A stretch of 64,000 nt of DNA from Tateyamaria sp. syn59 (GCF_007995245.1 NZ_VCBA01000002.1:62001-126000), one strand, 5' to 3'; counted from the first letter of the stretch, positions 47,902 through 59,085 are shown. Notes: generated by a model from the sequence alone, not told the origin. Translations and numbers: made by a program.

Positions 47902-48774
47902 CTACCCGATGGTCCGCAACCGCTTGAACAGGCTCGACGTATCCCAGCGCCCGCCGCCCATCTTCTGCACATCCTTGTAGAACTGATCGACCAGCGCCGT
48001 CACCGGCAGGCTCGCGCCGTTCTCGTCAGCGGTATCCAGACAAATCCCCAGATCCTTGCGCATCCAGTCCGTGGCAAAGCCGTGATCAAAATGATCGTCC
48101 AGCATCGTCTCATACCGGTTCGACATCTGCCACGACCCGGCAGCACCTTGGCTGATCACCTCAACCACCGCACGCCCGTCCAGACCCGCTTTCTCGGCAA
48201 AATGCAGCGCCTCGGCCAAGCCCTGAACAACACCCGCAATGGCAATCTGGTTGCACATCTTGGTCATCTGCCCCGCACCGCTCTCGCCAATGCGACGGCA
48301 CAGCTTGGCATAGGCCTGCATGATCGGCTCAGCGCGGGCATACGCGCCCTGATCCCCACCACACATGATCGACAACTGGCCGTTCTCGGCTCCCGCCTGC
48401 CCACCTGAAATCGGCGCATCCACAAAACTGATCTGCGCCGCATCCGCCGCGGCATAAAGCTCGGCCGTCACCTTGGCCGACACCGTGGTATGGTCCACGA
48501 AAACAGTGCCGCTGCCCATCCCGGCAAAGGCACCGTCTTCGCCCAGGCAGACCGAGCGCAGATCATCATCATTGCCCACACAGGCCATCACGAAATCGGC
48601 ACCTTCAGCCGCCGCACGCGGGGTGCGGGCCATCGCACCGCCATGCTCGCTGACCCAGTCCTGCGCCTTGGCCGCCGTGCGGTTGTAAACCGTCACCTCG
48701 TGGCCCGCCTTCAACAGATGCCCCGCCATGGGTGCGCCCATCACACCCATCCCCAGAAATGCCAGCTTTGCCAT
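47902..48774 (-). CDS. 3-hydroxyisobutyrate dehydrogenase-family oxidoreductase
   Basis: 290 residues of the beta-hydroxyacid dehydrogenase family. The Rossmann motif is FLGMGVMGAPMAGHLLKAGH. FVDAPISGGQAGAENGQLSIM is the substrate-binding signature, and GESGAGQMTKMCNQ contains the catalytic Lys. The family includes 3-hydroxyisobutyrate, tartronate semialdehyde and 2-(hydroxymethyl)glutarate dehydrogenases. No neighbours from valine or glyoxylate pathways are here, so the substrate stays open. Divergent from the penicillin-acylase-like gene. Confidence 0.9.
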   Translation of the reverse strand: MAKLAFLGMGVMGAPMAGHLLKAGHEVTVYNRTAAKAQDWVSEHGGAMARTPRAAAEGADFVMACVGNDDDLRSVCLGEDGAFAGMGSGTVFVDHTTVSAKVTAELYAAADAAQISFVDAPISGGQAGAENGQLSIMCGGDQGAYARAEPIMQAYAKLCRRIGESGAGQMTKMCNQIAIAGVVQGLAEALHFAEKAGLDGRAVVEVISQGAAGSWQMSNRYETMLDDHFDHGFATDWMRKDLGICLDTADENGASLPVTALVDQFYKDVQKMGGGRWDTSSLFKRLRTIG

Positions 48775-48882
48775 CCGTGATCGCTCCTCGTGTTTTGCGC
48801 TGCCTCTGGCTTGCGCTTCCGTCTCCGCCTACCTAACAGTCGTGGCCCAAGGGTCAACGCGCGACGATAAGGGCGACACGGC

Positions 48883-51348
48883 ATGGCAGTAGTCTTTCAA
48901 TGGCTGGTACGGCTCACGGCGGCATTGATCGTGCTGGCCGTGCTGGCAGTTGGCATGGTCTACTATCTCGCCTCCCGCTCGCTGCCCAATTACGACGCCC
49001 GCGTGCGCGTGCCAGCCATCTCCGCCCCGGTCGAGATCGTGCGCGATAACGCCAACGTCCCCCACATCTTTGGGCAAACGGACACCGATGTGTTCCACGG
49101 CCTCGGCTTCGCCCACGCCCAAGACCGGCTGTGGCAAATGATGATGCTGCGGCGCACCGCACAAGGGCGGTTGAGCGAGCTTTTCGGCACCACTACGGTC
49201 GATGTCGATAGTTTCATCCGCCGCCTCGACATCTACCGCCTGTCGGTCCAATCGGTAGACGCCCAAGACGCTGACTCCCGCGCCGCGCTCGAGGCTTACG
49301 CCTCCGGCGTGAACGCCCGCCTCGACCAGATCAATGCCGAGGCACTGGGGCGCGGTGCGCCGGAAATGTTCCTCTTCAACACGCCGCTCGCCCCCTGGCG
49401 CCCCGCCGACAGCATCGCGGTGGCCAAGCTCATGGGCCTGCAACTCTCCGGCCATCTGAGCGAAGAGGTGCTGCGCGCCCGCATGTCGCTCGCACTCGAC
49501 GATCCCGCGCGGCTCGCCGACATCCTGCCGGATGTCCCGGGCGAAGGCGTCGCCAGCCTGCCTGAATACGCATCTCTGGTGCCGGGCGTTGAGACTGACT
49601 TTGCCGCTGTTGAGCCCGAACCGCACCCGCTTTCGCCCTTCCGCCCGCGCGGCTTTGCAGGGGCCTCCAACGCCTGGGCCGCCGCCGCTGCCCGCTCGGC
49701 CTCGGGCGGCACACTTCTGGCCAATGACCCGCATCTGGGCTTTTCCGCCCCCGCCATCTGGTATCTCGCCCGGCTCGAACTGCAAACGGGCGGCGTCATC
49801 GGCGGCACGATCCCAGGCATGCCAGTGGTGCTGACAGGCCGCTCCGACCTGCTCGGCTGGGGGCTGACCACGGCCTATGTCGATGATCAGGACGTGTTCA
49901 TCGAGGAACTGAACCCCGACAATATCGGACAGTACCGCACGCCAACGGGCTGGAAGGATTTTGAGACCCGTGACTCCATCCTAGAAATCGCGGATCAGGA
50001 CCCGGTCACGCTCACCCTGCGCTGGACGGACAACGGCCCCGTCCTGCCGGGCAGCGTCCGCAGTCTCGGCACGGTCACACCGCCCGGCCACGTCGCCGCA
50101 CTCAGCTGGACGGTGCTCAGCCCCAACGACACCTCACTCAGCGCGGCCCTCGGGATCATGAAAGCCCAGAACGTGGCAGAGGCGATCACCGCAGGTGAAC
50201 GCTACATCGCCCCGGCCCAGAACATCACCCTCGTCGATCGCAGTTCGATCGCCATGAAAACCATCGGCGCGGTGCCCAACCGCAACACCGCACATCAAAG
50301 CCAGGGGCGCATGCCATCACTGGGCTGGCGGCCCGAGAACCGCTGGCAGGGCCGTATGCCCTACACCTCGAACCCCGGCTTTGTGTCACCGGTGGGCGGC
50401 ATCCTCGGCAACACCAACAACAAGACGGTCGACCGCCCCTTCCCCAACCACATCAGCTTCACCTGGGGCGACACCCAGCGAGTGCAACGCTGGCGCAGGC
50501 TGATGCAGGCGCGCGAGGTCCACACCCGCGACAGCTTCATCGAAGCACAGCTCGACACGGTCAGCTTCACCGCCCGCTCGCTCCTGCCCCTCATCGGGGC
50601 CGAGCTGTGGTTCACCGGCGAAGCCGCCCCCGCAGGCACGCCCGAACGCCAGCGCCAGCGCGCGCTTGCCCTGCTCGCTGAATGGAATGGCGAGATGAAC
50701 GAACACTGGCCCGAACCGCTGATCTACGCCGCCTGGCTGCGCAAGCTGCAAGACCGGCTCATCCGGGACGAACTCGGCCCCATGGCCGACACGCTCACCC
50801 ACCCCGAACCGCTCTTCATCGAACGTGTGTTCCGCAATGTCGACGGGGCCGCGATCTGGTGCGACGTCCGCCAATCGGCCCCGGTAGAGACCTGCGCCGA
50901 CATGGCCCGCCTCGCCCTCGATGACGCGCTCCTCGACATCAACGAAACCTGGGGCAGCCAACTGGAAAGCCTGCGCTGGGGGGACGCACACCAGGCCACC
51001 CACGACCACCAGGTGCTGGGCGACGTGCCGATCCTGCGCTACTTCGTCAACATCCGCCAAAGCACATCGGGCGGCGACAACACACTCCTGCGCGGGCTGA
51101 CCCAAGGCACGGGCCCCGACCCGTTCCACAACGTCCACGGCGCGGGCTACAGGGGCGTCTACGACTTCGCCGACCCCAACTCCTCGGTCTTCGTGATCTC
51201 GACAGGACAGTCCGGCCACTTCCTGTCACGACACTACGACGATCTGGCACAACTCTGGCGTCGCGGCGAATACATCCCCATGTCACTCGACGAAGGGCTC
51301 GCACGGGCCGCCGCGGTCGGCATCACACGGCTCGAACCACTCCAGTGA
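48883..51348 (+). CDS. Penicillin acylase family (Ntn) hydrolase
   Basis: 821 residues. Residues 7-29 form a membrane or signal segment. The precursor should self-cleave before Ser262 in FAGASNAW, giving an alpha chain of ~260 and a beta chain of ~560 residues whose N-terminal Ser is the nucleophile. [21 protein letters not shown] follows, as in the family, and [17 protein letters not shown] with [12 protein letters not shown] marks the alpha chain. Members hydrolyse beta-lactam side chains or N-acyl-homoserine lactones, so quorum quenching or lactone scavenging is possible. The stop overlaps the next start (GTGA). Confidence 0.92.
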   Translation: MAVVFQWLVRLTAALIVLAVLAVGMVYYLASRSLPNYDARVRVPAISAPVEIVRDNANVPHIFGQTDTDVFHGLGFAHAQDRLWQMMMLRRTAQGRLSELFGTTTVDVDSFIRRLDIYRLSVQSVDAQDADSRAALEAYASGVNARLDQINAEALGRGAPEMFLFNTPLAPWRPADSIAVAKLMGLQLSGHLSEEVLRARMSLALDDPARLADILPDVPGEGVASLPEYASLVPGVETDFAAVEPEPHPLSPFRPRGFAGASNAWAAAAARSASGGTLLANDPHLGFSAPAIWYLARLELQTGGVIGGTIPGMPVVLTGRSDLLGWGLTTAYVDDQDVFIEELNPDNIGQYRTPTGWKDFETRDSILEIADQDPVTLTLRWTDNGPVLPGSVRSLGTVTPPGHVAALSWTVLSPNDTSLSAALGIMKAQNVAEAITAGERYIAPAQNITLVDRSSIAMKTIGAVPNRNTAHQSQGRMPSLGWRPENRWQGRMPYTSNPGFVSPVGGILGNTNNKTVDRPFPNHISFTWGDTQRVQRWRRLMQAREVHTRDSFIEAQLDTVSFTARSLLPLIGAELWFTGEAAPAGTPERQRQRALALLAEWNGEMNEHWPEPLIYAAWLRKLQDRLIRDELGPMADTLTHPEPLFIERVFRNVDGAAIWCDVRQSAPVETCADMARLALDDALLDINETWGSQLESLRWGDAHQATHDHQVLGDVPILRYFVNIRQSTSGGDNTLLRGLTQGTGPDPFHNVHGAGYRGVYDFADPNSSVFVISTGQSGHFLSRHYDDLAQLWRRGEYIPMSLDEGLARAAAVGITRLEPLQ

Positions 51349-51890
51349 CGACGGTCCTCTTCAACAAACCCTACGGCGTGCTCTCGCAGTTCACCGACAA
51401 GGGGACCGAAAGCTCCCCGCGCCCGACGCTCTCCAACTACATCGACCAACCCGGCGTCTACGCCGCAGGCCGCCTCGACCGCGACAGCGAAGGGCTGATG
51501 GTGCTGACCAGCGACGGTCGGCTACAGGCCAAGATCGCGCACCCAAAGTACAAAGCGCCCAAAACCTACTGGGCCCAGGTGGAAGGAACCATCACCGAAG
51601 ACGCCCTTACACACCTCCGCATCGGCATCACGCTAAAGGACGGGCCCACCAAACCGGCCAAAGCACGGGCCATCGCACCACCCGACATCTGGGACCGCGA
51701 TCCACCCATCCGGGTCCGCAAATCCGTCCCCGACAGCTGGCTGGAACTGACGCTCACCGAAGGACGCAACCGACAGGTCCGGCGCATGACGGCGCATGTG
51801 GGGTTTCCTACGCTCAGGCTCATCCGTGTCCGGATCGGAGAGTGGGAGCTGGGTAATCTCAAACCGGGCCAGTGGCGCGCGCTCAGCTAA
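51345..51890 (+). CDS. rluE: RluE-type 23S rRNA pseudouridine synthase
   Basis: 181 residues of the RsuA/RluE group, without an S4 domain. [12 protein letters not shown] is the conserved first block. The catalytic Asp45 is in [15 protein letters not shown], and [23 protein letters not shown] is the C-terminal block. RluE modifies U2457 of 23S rRNA in E. coli. The start is the GTG at 51345, overlapping the acylase stop. Confidence 0.93.
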   Translation: MTTVLFNKPYGVLSQFTDKGTESSPRPTLSNYIDQPGVYAAGRLDRDSEGLMVLTSDGRLQAKIAHPKYKAPKTYWAQVEGTITEDALTHLRIGITLKDGPTKPAKARAIAPPDIWDRDPPIRVRKSVPDSWLELTLTEGRNRQVRRMTAHVGFPTLRLIRVRIGEWELGNLKPGQWRALS

Positions 51891-51953
51891 CGGACTTGCC
51901 CGAACCGATCGTTCCCGCCTAGGCTGTGGGTATTGCACCCAAAGCCATAAACC

Positions 51954-53330
51954 ATGAAACGCCTGCCCCTGATCCTGTCATGCCTGTTTTGCGCCGCGCT
52001 TGGCTTCGGCCTCAGCGCTGCCCTGCAGAACGAAGGCATCGCGCTGGCCGGGCTGTGCATCACCCTGATCGCAATATGGACGGGCTACAGGCTGGTGCAG
52101 CGCTGGGTGCGCAAGACACTCGACGCAAAGGACACCTTGACCGAAACCGAGATTATCACCAGCCTTGTCGACCATTTCACCACACCGAACGGCACCAAAA
52201 ACCCGACGCCCGAGGATCGGAGGCACGCGGCTTTGGTCAACCTGGGCCTCTGGCTCGCCCGGCGCGAAGCGGTGCAGTTTTCCTTCAACGCGACGGTCAC
52301 TGTTGTGGGCGGGCTCGTGGGCGCGGCGACGCTGTTCCTGCTGTACGAACAGAACCAGAAGTTCGACATCCAGAACCAGCGCATCACGCTCCAGACCGAC
52401 GCCAACATCACCCAAAGCCTGCTTCTTGAAAGTGCGCGCCGCGCGGCACTGTCCGAGGATCTCACGCAACTGCTGACAGACATCCGATCAATCACCGATG
52501 CGGACACCGAATACCCGAACTGTCTGGACTCGGCCGAAGCCCCCTGTTGGGTGGTCGCCAACGAAAACGCGCCGCTCGGCGCGCGCAGCAACCTTGTGCT
52601 GCCCGAAGCCCTGCGTGCCGAGATATCGGGTTTTCTGGTCCGCAACACGCCCTACATCCTGGCACAATCCAAGGGCGGCGCGATCAACTTCGACGCGCCC
52701 CTGCGCGGGCAATTCGACTTTCCTACGCTCAGCCCGGAACGGGGTCAGGTGCTGCAGGCACTGGTGGCCGGCAGTGTCAGTCTTCAAGGGTTCGATTTTT
52801 CCTCCGCCCAGGTCCAGGGCGCGGACCTCAGCGCCGGAGACCTGGTGTCTGCCAACCTGTTCCAGGCAGATTTCCGCAACTCGATCCTGGGCAACGCGAA
52901 TTTCACATCCTCGAACCTGATCGGGGCTGACCTGGAAGACGCCGTGCTGTTCAACGCCCGTCTTGACCGCACCAACCTGAGCCACGCCAACCTGACCAAA
53001 GCCTCGCTCAATCAGGCCATGATGGAAGAGGTCAACCTCGAGAGCGCAAATCTGTCGAACACAGATCTCTCCGGTGCCCGGTTGCGCGGCGCACGTCTGG
53101 ACCAGGCAGGCCTGTTTGACACCCAGCTCACAGCCGCAGATCTCACGGATGTTGATGTATCGAACACGGACCTCTCAAGCGCCTGGGCGTGGGCCGATGC
53201 ACCCCCGGACGGTCTGGCGGACCTCTCCGCGATAGACCTGTGCGTGTACGAGGGGAACCTGCGCCGCGTCAGCCTGTTTTCGCTGGACCGACGCTTCAAG
53301 CCGGACCCTTGCGTGCCGCCCGACAACTAA
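51954..53330 (+). CDS. Membrane-anchored pentapeptide-repeat protein
   Basis: 458 residues. Three hydrophobic segments lie near the N terminus (about 4-22, 29-46 and 110-131). A linker follows, then a pentapeptide-repeat right-handed beta-helix at roughly 280-410: GADLSAGDLVSANLFQADF, NFTSSNLIGADLEDAVLFNA, NLSHANLTKASLNQA and so on. Pentapeptide proteins act as scaffolds; some (Qnr, MfpA) mimic DNA and protect gyrase, but those are soluble and this one is membrane-bound. The function is unknown. Its stop overlaps the convergent hflX stop. Confidence 0.87.
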   Translation: MKRLPLILSCLFCAALGFGLSAALQNEGIALAGLCITLIAIWTGYRLVQRWVRKTLDAKDTLTETEIITSLVDHFTTPNGTKNPTPEDRRHAALVNLGLWLARREAVQFSFNATVTVVGGLVGAATLFLLYEQNQKFDIQNQRITLQTDANITQSLLLESARRAALSEDLTQLLTDIRSITDADTEYPNCLDSAEAPCWVVANENAPLGARSNLVLPEALRAEISGFLVRNTPYILAQSKGGAINFDAPLRGQFDFPTLSPERGQVLQALVAGSVSLQGFDFSSAQVQGADLSAGDLVSANLFQADFRNSILGNANFTSSNLIGADLEDAVLFNARLDRTNLSHANLTKASLNQAMMEEVNLESANLSNTDLSGARLRGARLDQAGLFDTQLTAADLTDVDVSNTDLSSAWAWADAPPDGLADLSAIDLCVYEGNLRRVSLFSLDRRFKPDPCVPPDN

Positions 53331-54601
53331 AGACCGTCGAACCGCGCCTTCTGGATCGCCGTCCAGCGCACATCGAACTCGAAGCCGTCCTCGCCCTGCC
53401 GCTCGGCCTGCACCACGTCCTGTTCGAACAACCACGCCCGCTTGCGGCCCTCGGCATAGGGCAACAGCAGCGTCTCCTCGCTCACGCTACCTTGCAAGGT
53501 CGCGGCCACATCGGCCAGCAGCGCGTCAATCCCCTCGCCCGTGATGGCCGACATGGCAAACACGCCTTCATCCCGCTCCGCCCGCGCGCGGGCCGCATCG
53601 GCCTCCTCTTCGGGCAGCAGGTCAATCTTGTTCCAGACCTCGACCATCTCGCGGCCCTCGCCCACGCCCAGATCGCTCAGGATGGTGCGGACGTCCTCGG
53701 CCTGCGCCTCCGTCTCGGGGTGCGAAATGTCGCGGACATGCAGGATGACGTCAGCGGCCAGCACCTCTTCCAGGGTCGCCCGGAACGCCGCCACCAGTTC
53801 CGTCGGCAGGGCCGAGATGAAACCGACCGTGTCCGACAGGATGATCTCAGGCCCGTTTTCCAACTCCACCCGGCGCATGGTCGGGTCCAGCGTGGCAAAG
53901 AGCATGTCCTTGGCCATCACATCGGCACCGGTCAGCCGGTTGAACAGCGTCGACTTGCCCGCGTTGGTGTAGCCCACAAGCGCCACGATGGGATACGGCA
54001 CCTTGGCCCGTGCCGCGCGGTGCAACGTCCGTGTCTTGACCACCTTGTCCAACTGCCGACGCAGGCGCACAAGCTGCGTGTCGATGGCGCGCCGGTCCGC
54101 CTCGATCTGTGTCTCACCGGGACCACCGACAAAACCCAGACCACCACGCTGACGTTCCAGGTGGGTCCAGGCGCGCACCAGCCGCGTCCGCTGATAGCTG
54201 AGTGCTGCCATCTCGACCTGCAACACACCCTCGCGTGTGGCCGCACGGTCGGAAAAGATTTCAAGGATCAACCCCGTCCGGTCCAGCAATTTGACCTTCC
54301 AGGCTTTTTCCAGGTTGCGCTGCTGCACAGGCGTGACGGGTCCGTCGATCAGAACCAGCTCAACCTCGGCATCGTGCAAACGTTCTGCCAACTCTTCAAT
54401 CTTGCCCGACCCAAACAGCAGCCCTGCCTGCGGGCGCGGCAATGGCACGATCTCACTGCCCACGACCTCCAACTCGGGCAAGGCATGGGCCAATGACACA
54501 GCTTCGGCCAGCGCAAAGCTTGCTTCGCGCCGGTCCGGGTCGGATTTGATATCAGGATGGAGCACCCAGGCGCGGGTGAACTCCGGCATCTCACCCATCA
54601 A
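53327..54601 (-). CDS. hflX: Ribosome-associated GTPase HflX
   Basis: 424 residues. An N-terminal ATP/ribosome-binding domain ([13 protein letters not shown]) and a coiled linker are followed by the G domain: [20 protein letters not shown] is G1, then [17 protein letters not shown] is G3 and NKIDLL is G4. HflX splits stalled ribosomes. ATG 54601 overlaps the hfq stop (ATGA), the common alphaproteobacterial arrangement. Confidence 0.96.
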
Positions 54602-54837
54602 GAGGCGTCTTCGCCCTCATACAGGCTGATCGGCTGGCTCGGCATGATGGTCGAAATGGCGTGTTTATAGACGAGTTGGCTTTGACCATCACGGCGCAGA
54701 AGGACGCAGAAGTTGTCAAACCACGTGATAACCCCCTGCAATTTCACGCCATTGATCAGGAAAATCGTCACGGGCACCTTGGTCTTGCGCACGTGATTCA
54801 GGAATGCATCTTGTAAATTCTGTCGGTCCGAAGCCAT
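54598..54837 (-). CDS. hfq: RNA chaperone Hfq
   Basis: 79 residues. The Sm1 block is [23 protein letters not shown] and the Sm2 block [15 protein letters not shown], with the YKHA uridine-binding motif. Hfq forms a hexamer that matches sRNAs to mRNAs. The C-terminal tail is short, as usual in alphaproteobacteria. The ribosome site is AAAGGG. Relevant to the candidate sRNA at 34 kb. Confidence 0.98.
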
Positions 54838-54966
54838 GTCGGTTAACCCTTTTTTTCTTGCTTAGGCCTGCGGATCAGACCGTCCCTCCGGGCGGAGTAT
54901 GTCGTGGGGTTTAGAAAGATTCCACCCCAAAAAACAGTCCGTTACGGACCTACCGCAAAGCCCCGC

Positions 54967-56514
54967 TTACCCGCGCCACAAATCCGGTGTGAAAAGGGCG
55001 ATGATGGCCAGCGTCTCCAGCCGACCAAGTACCATGGCGGCCGTGAAAATGGCCTTGGCGCCCGTGTTCAACTCGGTCAGCGAGATCGGCACCTCCTTGG
55101 CCACCTCCAACAGCGGTCCCGTCGTGGACAGACCAGAGACGGCCAGCACCAGAGCAGTGTCAAAGGTCAGACCGGTCAGCGTCAGCAGAATGGTGATCAG
55201 AGCAAGGCTGAGCGCAAAGAGCATGAAAAAGATCCACGCGATAAAGGCGCCATCCTTCTGCAGCCTGCGTGCTCGCGGCCCCGCACTGCTGACAGACGAC
55301 GGATGCACCAGCCGCTCCATCTCGCGCACGCCATTGCGATAAAGCGCGAAAACGCGCAGCAGCTTCACGCCCCCGGCAGTCGTCGCCACCCCGCCCCCGA
55401 TCAGCGCCAGCCCCATCAGCAGCAGGCCCGGTGTCTGCAACCCCGACCATGCCTGCGCATCCACCCAATTGGCGGACGCAAAACCGGTGGTTGTCAGAAA
55501 TGACATGACCGTAAACGCACTTCCCCAAAGCGCGCGGCCCGCGCTTTGCAGATCCCGCTCGGCCTCGACGTCGAAAGCGCCCAGGAAATGGCGCAGAAAC
55601 AGAAAGACAGGCACGGCCAGCACCACCAGCGCACCAATCCGGAACTCCGGATCCTGCCACAGCCCGCCGGATTCCGCGGTGGTTGTGTCCGTGGAAAAGG
55701 TCAGGCGCGACAGCGCGAACAGCATGAACAGCAGCATCACCGCCTCGCCCGCGATGCCGGATCCTTCGGCAGTCAGCCCGCCCACCGGTGAAATGCCAGA
55801 GGTCGCTAGGATCGCCATCGCATGGCACAGCGCCACCAGCCCAACATCGCCCCCCACGGTGAGCAGCACCCACAAAAGCAGGGTCAGGCCCGTGTAGATT
55901 GGGACCAGCACCGACGAAACTTTCAGGACCCGCATCCGTACCTCTGCCGCGGACATGCCGATGTCGCGGCTCGCACTGCGGCCGGGCTCGGCCCGTGCTG
56001 TCACCTCGAACCCACCAAGGTTCAGCGGTGCGAGGATGGCCGACGCTGCAATCCACATCAGCAAGCCGCCCAGCCAGCCCACGATGGACCGCCACAGATG
56101 CAAGGTGCCATTCAGGCGAGACGGATCGTCAAACATCGTGGCGCCGGTGGTGGTGATCGCGCTCACCATCTCGACATAGGCGTTCAGAAAACTGGTCGTG
56201 CCCAACCCTTCATGGAATGGCACGGCAAGGATCGCGGGCAGAATGGTAAAGGCGCTGAAGAGAGATAGAAGCGGGCCAAGGGTGCCGTGGCCCGGATCAC
56301 GCCCCGCATGGGCCAACCCGATCAGCGCAAAGACCACAACGCCCAGCAGCCCGGCATAAAGAAACGCGCGTGCCGCATCCAGGTCGCGCACCACACCGCC
56401 ATAGACCGCAGGCACCAGCATCGCCGCCGAAAACACACCGACCAGCAGCAAAAACAGCGGCAACTGCAGAACAGACACCCAGAACGGCTGGCGAGGATGC
56501 GCCCGATCCCCCAT
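54967..56514 (-). CDS. trkH: TrkH-family potassium transporter
   Basis: 515 residues with about ten membrane helices and four pore loops. AITTTGATMFDDPSRLN and ATSGISPVGG carry the first two selectivity filter segments; SFLTTTGFASANW and VSGLSTTGPL are the others. TrkH is the membrane channel gated by TrkA. Its ATG shares one base with the trkA stop (TGATG). It ends 130 bases before hfq in the same direction. Confidence 0.95.
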   Translation of the reverse strand: MGDRAHPRQPFWVSVLQLPLFLLLVGVFSAAMLVPAVYGGVVRDLDAARAFLYAGLLGVVVFALIGLAHAGRDPGHGTLGPLLSLFSAFTILPAILAVPFHEGLGTTSFLNAYVEMVSAITTTGATMFDDPSRLNGTLHLWRSIVGWLGGLLMWIAASAILAPLNLGGFEVTARAEPGRSASRDIGMSAAEVRMRVLKVSSVLVPIYTGLTLLLWVLLTVGGDVGLVALCHAMAILATSGISPVGGLTAEGSGIAGEAVMLLFMLFALSRLTFSTDTTTAESGGLWQDPEFRIGALVVLAVPVFLFLRHFLGAFDVEAERDLQSAGRALWGSAFTVMSFLTTTGFASANWVDAQAWSGLQTPGLLLMGLALIGGGVATTAGGVKLLRVFALYRNGVREMERLVHPSSVSSAGPRARRLQKDGAFIAWIFFMLFALSLALITILLTLTGLTFDTALVLAVSGLSTTGPLLEVAKEVPISLTELNTGAKAIFTAAMVLGRLETLAIIALFTPDLWRG

Positions 56515-57890
56515 CAGAAAAAGTCGATGGACACCTGCATCAGGCGCTCCACCTCGGGCACGTCGGTGGCAAGGGCAAAGATGGCAACGACATCGCCCTC
56601 ATCGATGCGGGTCTTGCCCACGGGCCGAATGACTTCCTCGCCCTTGCGCACCGCACCCACCAGAACACCTTCGGGAAAGTCGATCTCGTTGATGATCTTG
56701 CCCGCCAGGGGCGAGGTTGACAGCACCTCGGCCTCGATCACCTCGGCATCCGCATCCCCGATGGAATAGACGGACCGCACGCGCCCATGGCGAATATGAC
56801 GCAGGATCGAGGACACAGTGGTCGCCCGCGGGTTAATATAAGCATCAATGCCCAACGGCCCCATCATCGGCACCAGCGTCGGGTCGTTGATCAGGGCGAT
56901 AGCATAAGGGCAGCCCTCGGACTTGGCGCGCACAGCCGCCAGCATATTGGTCTTGTCGTCGTCGGTCACGGCCAGCATCGCGTCGGCGCGGCTCACCCCC
57001 GCCTCGGCCAGCAGGTTCACATCCAGACCGTCCCCGTTCAGCACGATGGTCCGCTCCAGCCCCTCGGCCGCCAGTTCCGCGCAGCGGCGATTGCGCTCAA
57101 TCACCTTGGCGCGCACACGGTTGGTCCGCTGCTCCAGCGCGCGGGCCACGGTCAGGCCAACATTGCCGCCGCCCACCAACACCACACGCTCCTGCTTGCG
57201 CATGGTCTTGCCAAAGACCTCCATTGTGCGGGGCACGTCGTCCACATGGGCAAAGACATAGGCATCGTCGCCCTCAAACAGCTGGTCCGACGCTTCGGGC
57301 GCAAACAGCGTCCCCTCGCGCCGCACACCGACCACAACCACCCGCAACGTGGAAAACAGATCGGTCAACTGCCGCAGCGGGGTATTGAGCACCGGGCAAT
57401 CCGCATCCAGCGAAATGCCCAAAAGCTGCGCCTGTCCGTCCATGAACATCTCGGTGTCAAAGGACGCAGGGGCACTAAGCCGCTGCAAGGCGGCCTCCGC
57501 CACCTCCTTCTCGGGCGAGATCACGACGTCGATGGGCATGTGATCGCGGCGGTAGAGGTCGGAATAAATCGCAGTCAGATAGGACTGGCTGCGCAGCCGC
57601 GCAATCTTGCGGTTCACGCCAAAAACGGAATGGGCCACCTGGCAGGTGACCATATTCACTTCGTCCGAATAAGTGGCTGCAATGACCATATCGGCATCAC
57701 GTGCACCTGCACGGTCCAACACGTCGGGATAACTGGCAAAACCCGCAACCCCTTGAACATCCAAGGTATCGGTCGCACGCCGCACCAGATCGGGGTCATT
57801 GTCGACCACCGTCACGTCGTTGCGCTCGCCCGAAAGGTGGCGGGCAATCTGCCAGCCCACCTGGCCTGCCCCGCAGATGATGACCTTCAT
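56514..57890 (-). CDS. trkA: Trk system potassium uptake protein TrkA
   Basis: 458 residues: two RCK_N domains and two RCK_C domains. The NAD-binding motifs are ICGAGQVGWQIARHL (residues 4-18) and LVGGGNVGLTVARAL (near 235). It is the cytoplasmic gating ring of TrkH and the gene directly upstream of it. ATG 57890 is used; the longer frame adds nine residues without conservation. Confidence 0.96.
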   Translation of the reverse strand: MKVIICGAGQVGWQIARHLSGERNDVTVVDNDPDLVRRATDTLDVQGVAGFASYPDVLDRAGARDADMVIAATYSDEVNMVTCQVAHSVFGVNRKIARLRSQSYLTAIYSDLYRRDHMPIDVVISPEKEVAEAALQRLSAPASFDTEMFMDGQAQLLGISLDADCPVLNTPLRQLTDLFSTLRVVVVGVRREGTLFAPEASDQLFEGDDAYVFAHVDDVPRTMEVFGKTMRKQERVVLVGGGNVGLTVARALEQRTNRVRAKVIERNRRCAELAAEGLERTIVLNGDGLDVNLLAEAGVSRADAMLAVTDDDKTNMLAAVRAKSEGCPYAIALINDPTLVPMMGPLGIDAYINPRATTVSSILRHIRHGRVRSVYSIGDADAEVIEAEVLSTSPLAGKIINEIDFPEGVLVGAVRKGEEVIRPVGKTRIDEGDVVAIFALATDVPEVERLMQVSIDFF

Positions 57891-58051
57891 CCATGTCCCC
57901 GTGATGACGCGCCGCATCGCGGCACACTCGGCCCCTTTGCATGACAGACGGCGGAGGAGCGGTCAACGCTTGGCCCGGCGTCAGGTTCACGTGGGATCCG
58001 GGATTGGCTGAGCAAAGGGCAATCGCCAGTGTTCAAGGTTGGATACGGGGG

Positions 58052-58912
58052 TCACGATGGCTGCTGTATATCGCGCAGAAAAGCCATCACCAGTTCGTTG
58101 AACTGCTCTGGCCGTTCCCGCATCGGCCAATGCCCTGCATCCATGACCTCCAGACGGGCCGATGTCACGCGGTCTGCTGCGCGTTTGACGGCCTCAAGCG
58201 GAACAAGCTGATCCTGCGCCCCGTGAATGAACAACGTGGGCTGCACAACATCCGCAAGACGATCTGAAAAAACGGACCTCAGTCGCGTCGCCCCGGTTTC
58301 GCCGCGCTGGAAATTCGTAAACGCTGCCCCGTTTCCCGCGGCTTTCAAAACCTCTGCGACTTCCGCGATCAGCTCTGGTGTCACCCGATCCGGTCGGGCA
58401 AATAGGGCCTCGACCGAGCGTCGAAGCAATCTTGGAGAGCGTCTGAGCAAGACATAAGACACCGCGTTCAGGGGAAGTTTGGTCAACAGATATGTCAGTC
58501 TGTGGTACGGTGCCCGCTCCGCAACACCGAAGGTGGCAACGGGTAGAAGGGCCGTCACCCGCTCCGATCGGTGGATCGCCGACCAGATGGCGGCGCCGCC
58601 GCCCATTGAGACACCGATCATGCACGCCTGTTGGACCTCCAGATGATCCAGAAACGTCATCAGCCATCGGCCAAGATCGCCAATTTGGTACGGTCCATCG
58701 AAAGGGTCTGTACCGCCATAACCTGGCCAGTTGGGCGCGATGACACGATAGTGCACCGCAAGTTCAGGCAGCAAAAGGCGCCAGGACAAATGTGCACAGT
58801 CAAGGCCGCCGCCATGCAACAGCAAGACAGTGTCCCGGTGTTCTGAGCCAGCCTCAAGATAGGTTGCGCGACCAGAAGGCAACACAACGGAATGGGACAT
58901 AAGCGCGGCCAT
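58052..58912 (-). CDS. Alpha/beta hydrolase
   Basis: 286 residues with the full triad. The nucleophile Ser is in GVSMGGGAAIW, the Asp in FIHGAQDQLVP and the His in DAGHWPMRE. LLHGGGLDCAHLSWRLLLPEL gives the oxyanion hole region. No signal peptide. A start five codons later (MSHSVVLPSG) is also possible. Codon use is slightly less GC-biased than in the neighbours, and it interrupts the usual ntrYX-trkAH synteny. Confidence 0.88.
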   Translation of the reverse strand: MAALMSHSVVLPSGRATYLEAGSEHRDTVLLLHGGGLDCAHLSWRLLLPELAVHYRVIAPNWPGYGGTDPFDGPYQIGDLGRWLMTFLDHLEVQQACMIGVSMGGGAAIWSAIHRSERVTALLPVATFGVAERAPYHRLTYLLTKLPLNAVSYVLLRRSPRLLRRSVEALFARPDRVTPELIAEVAEVLKAAGNGAAFTNFQRGETGATRLRSVFSDRLADVVQPTLFIHGAQDQLVPLEAVKRAADRVTSARLEVMDAGHWPMRERPEQFNELVMAFLRDIQQPS

Positions 58913-59085
58913 AGGATCGCATAGCAGAGCCTGGTGCGGGGCGCATCATTGCAGAGCCTCGGCGCGGACGAGACACAGCCGCCTGCGCAAACCTTCGCTC
59001 ACATCACTCTGTTCCGCGTCCGCGCGTGTCCACACAGCCCAAACCCCGATTGCCAAAGCCCCAAACCTGCGGCACTGTCACGGCG

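Noticed and set aside
51954-53330. Qnr-like gyrase-protection protein
   Set aside because: The protein has three N-terminal membrane segments and lacks the short soluble form of Qnr and MfpA.
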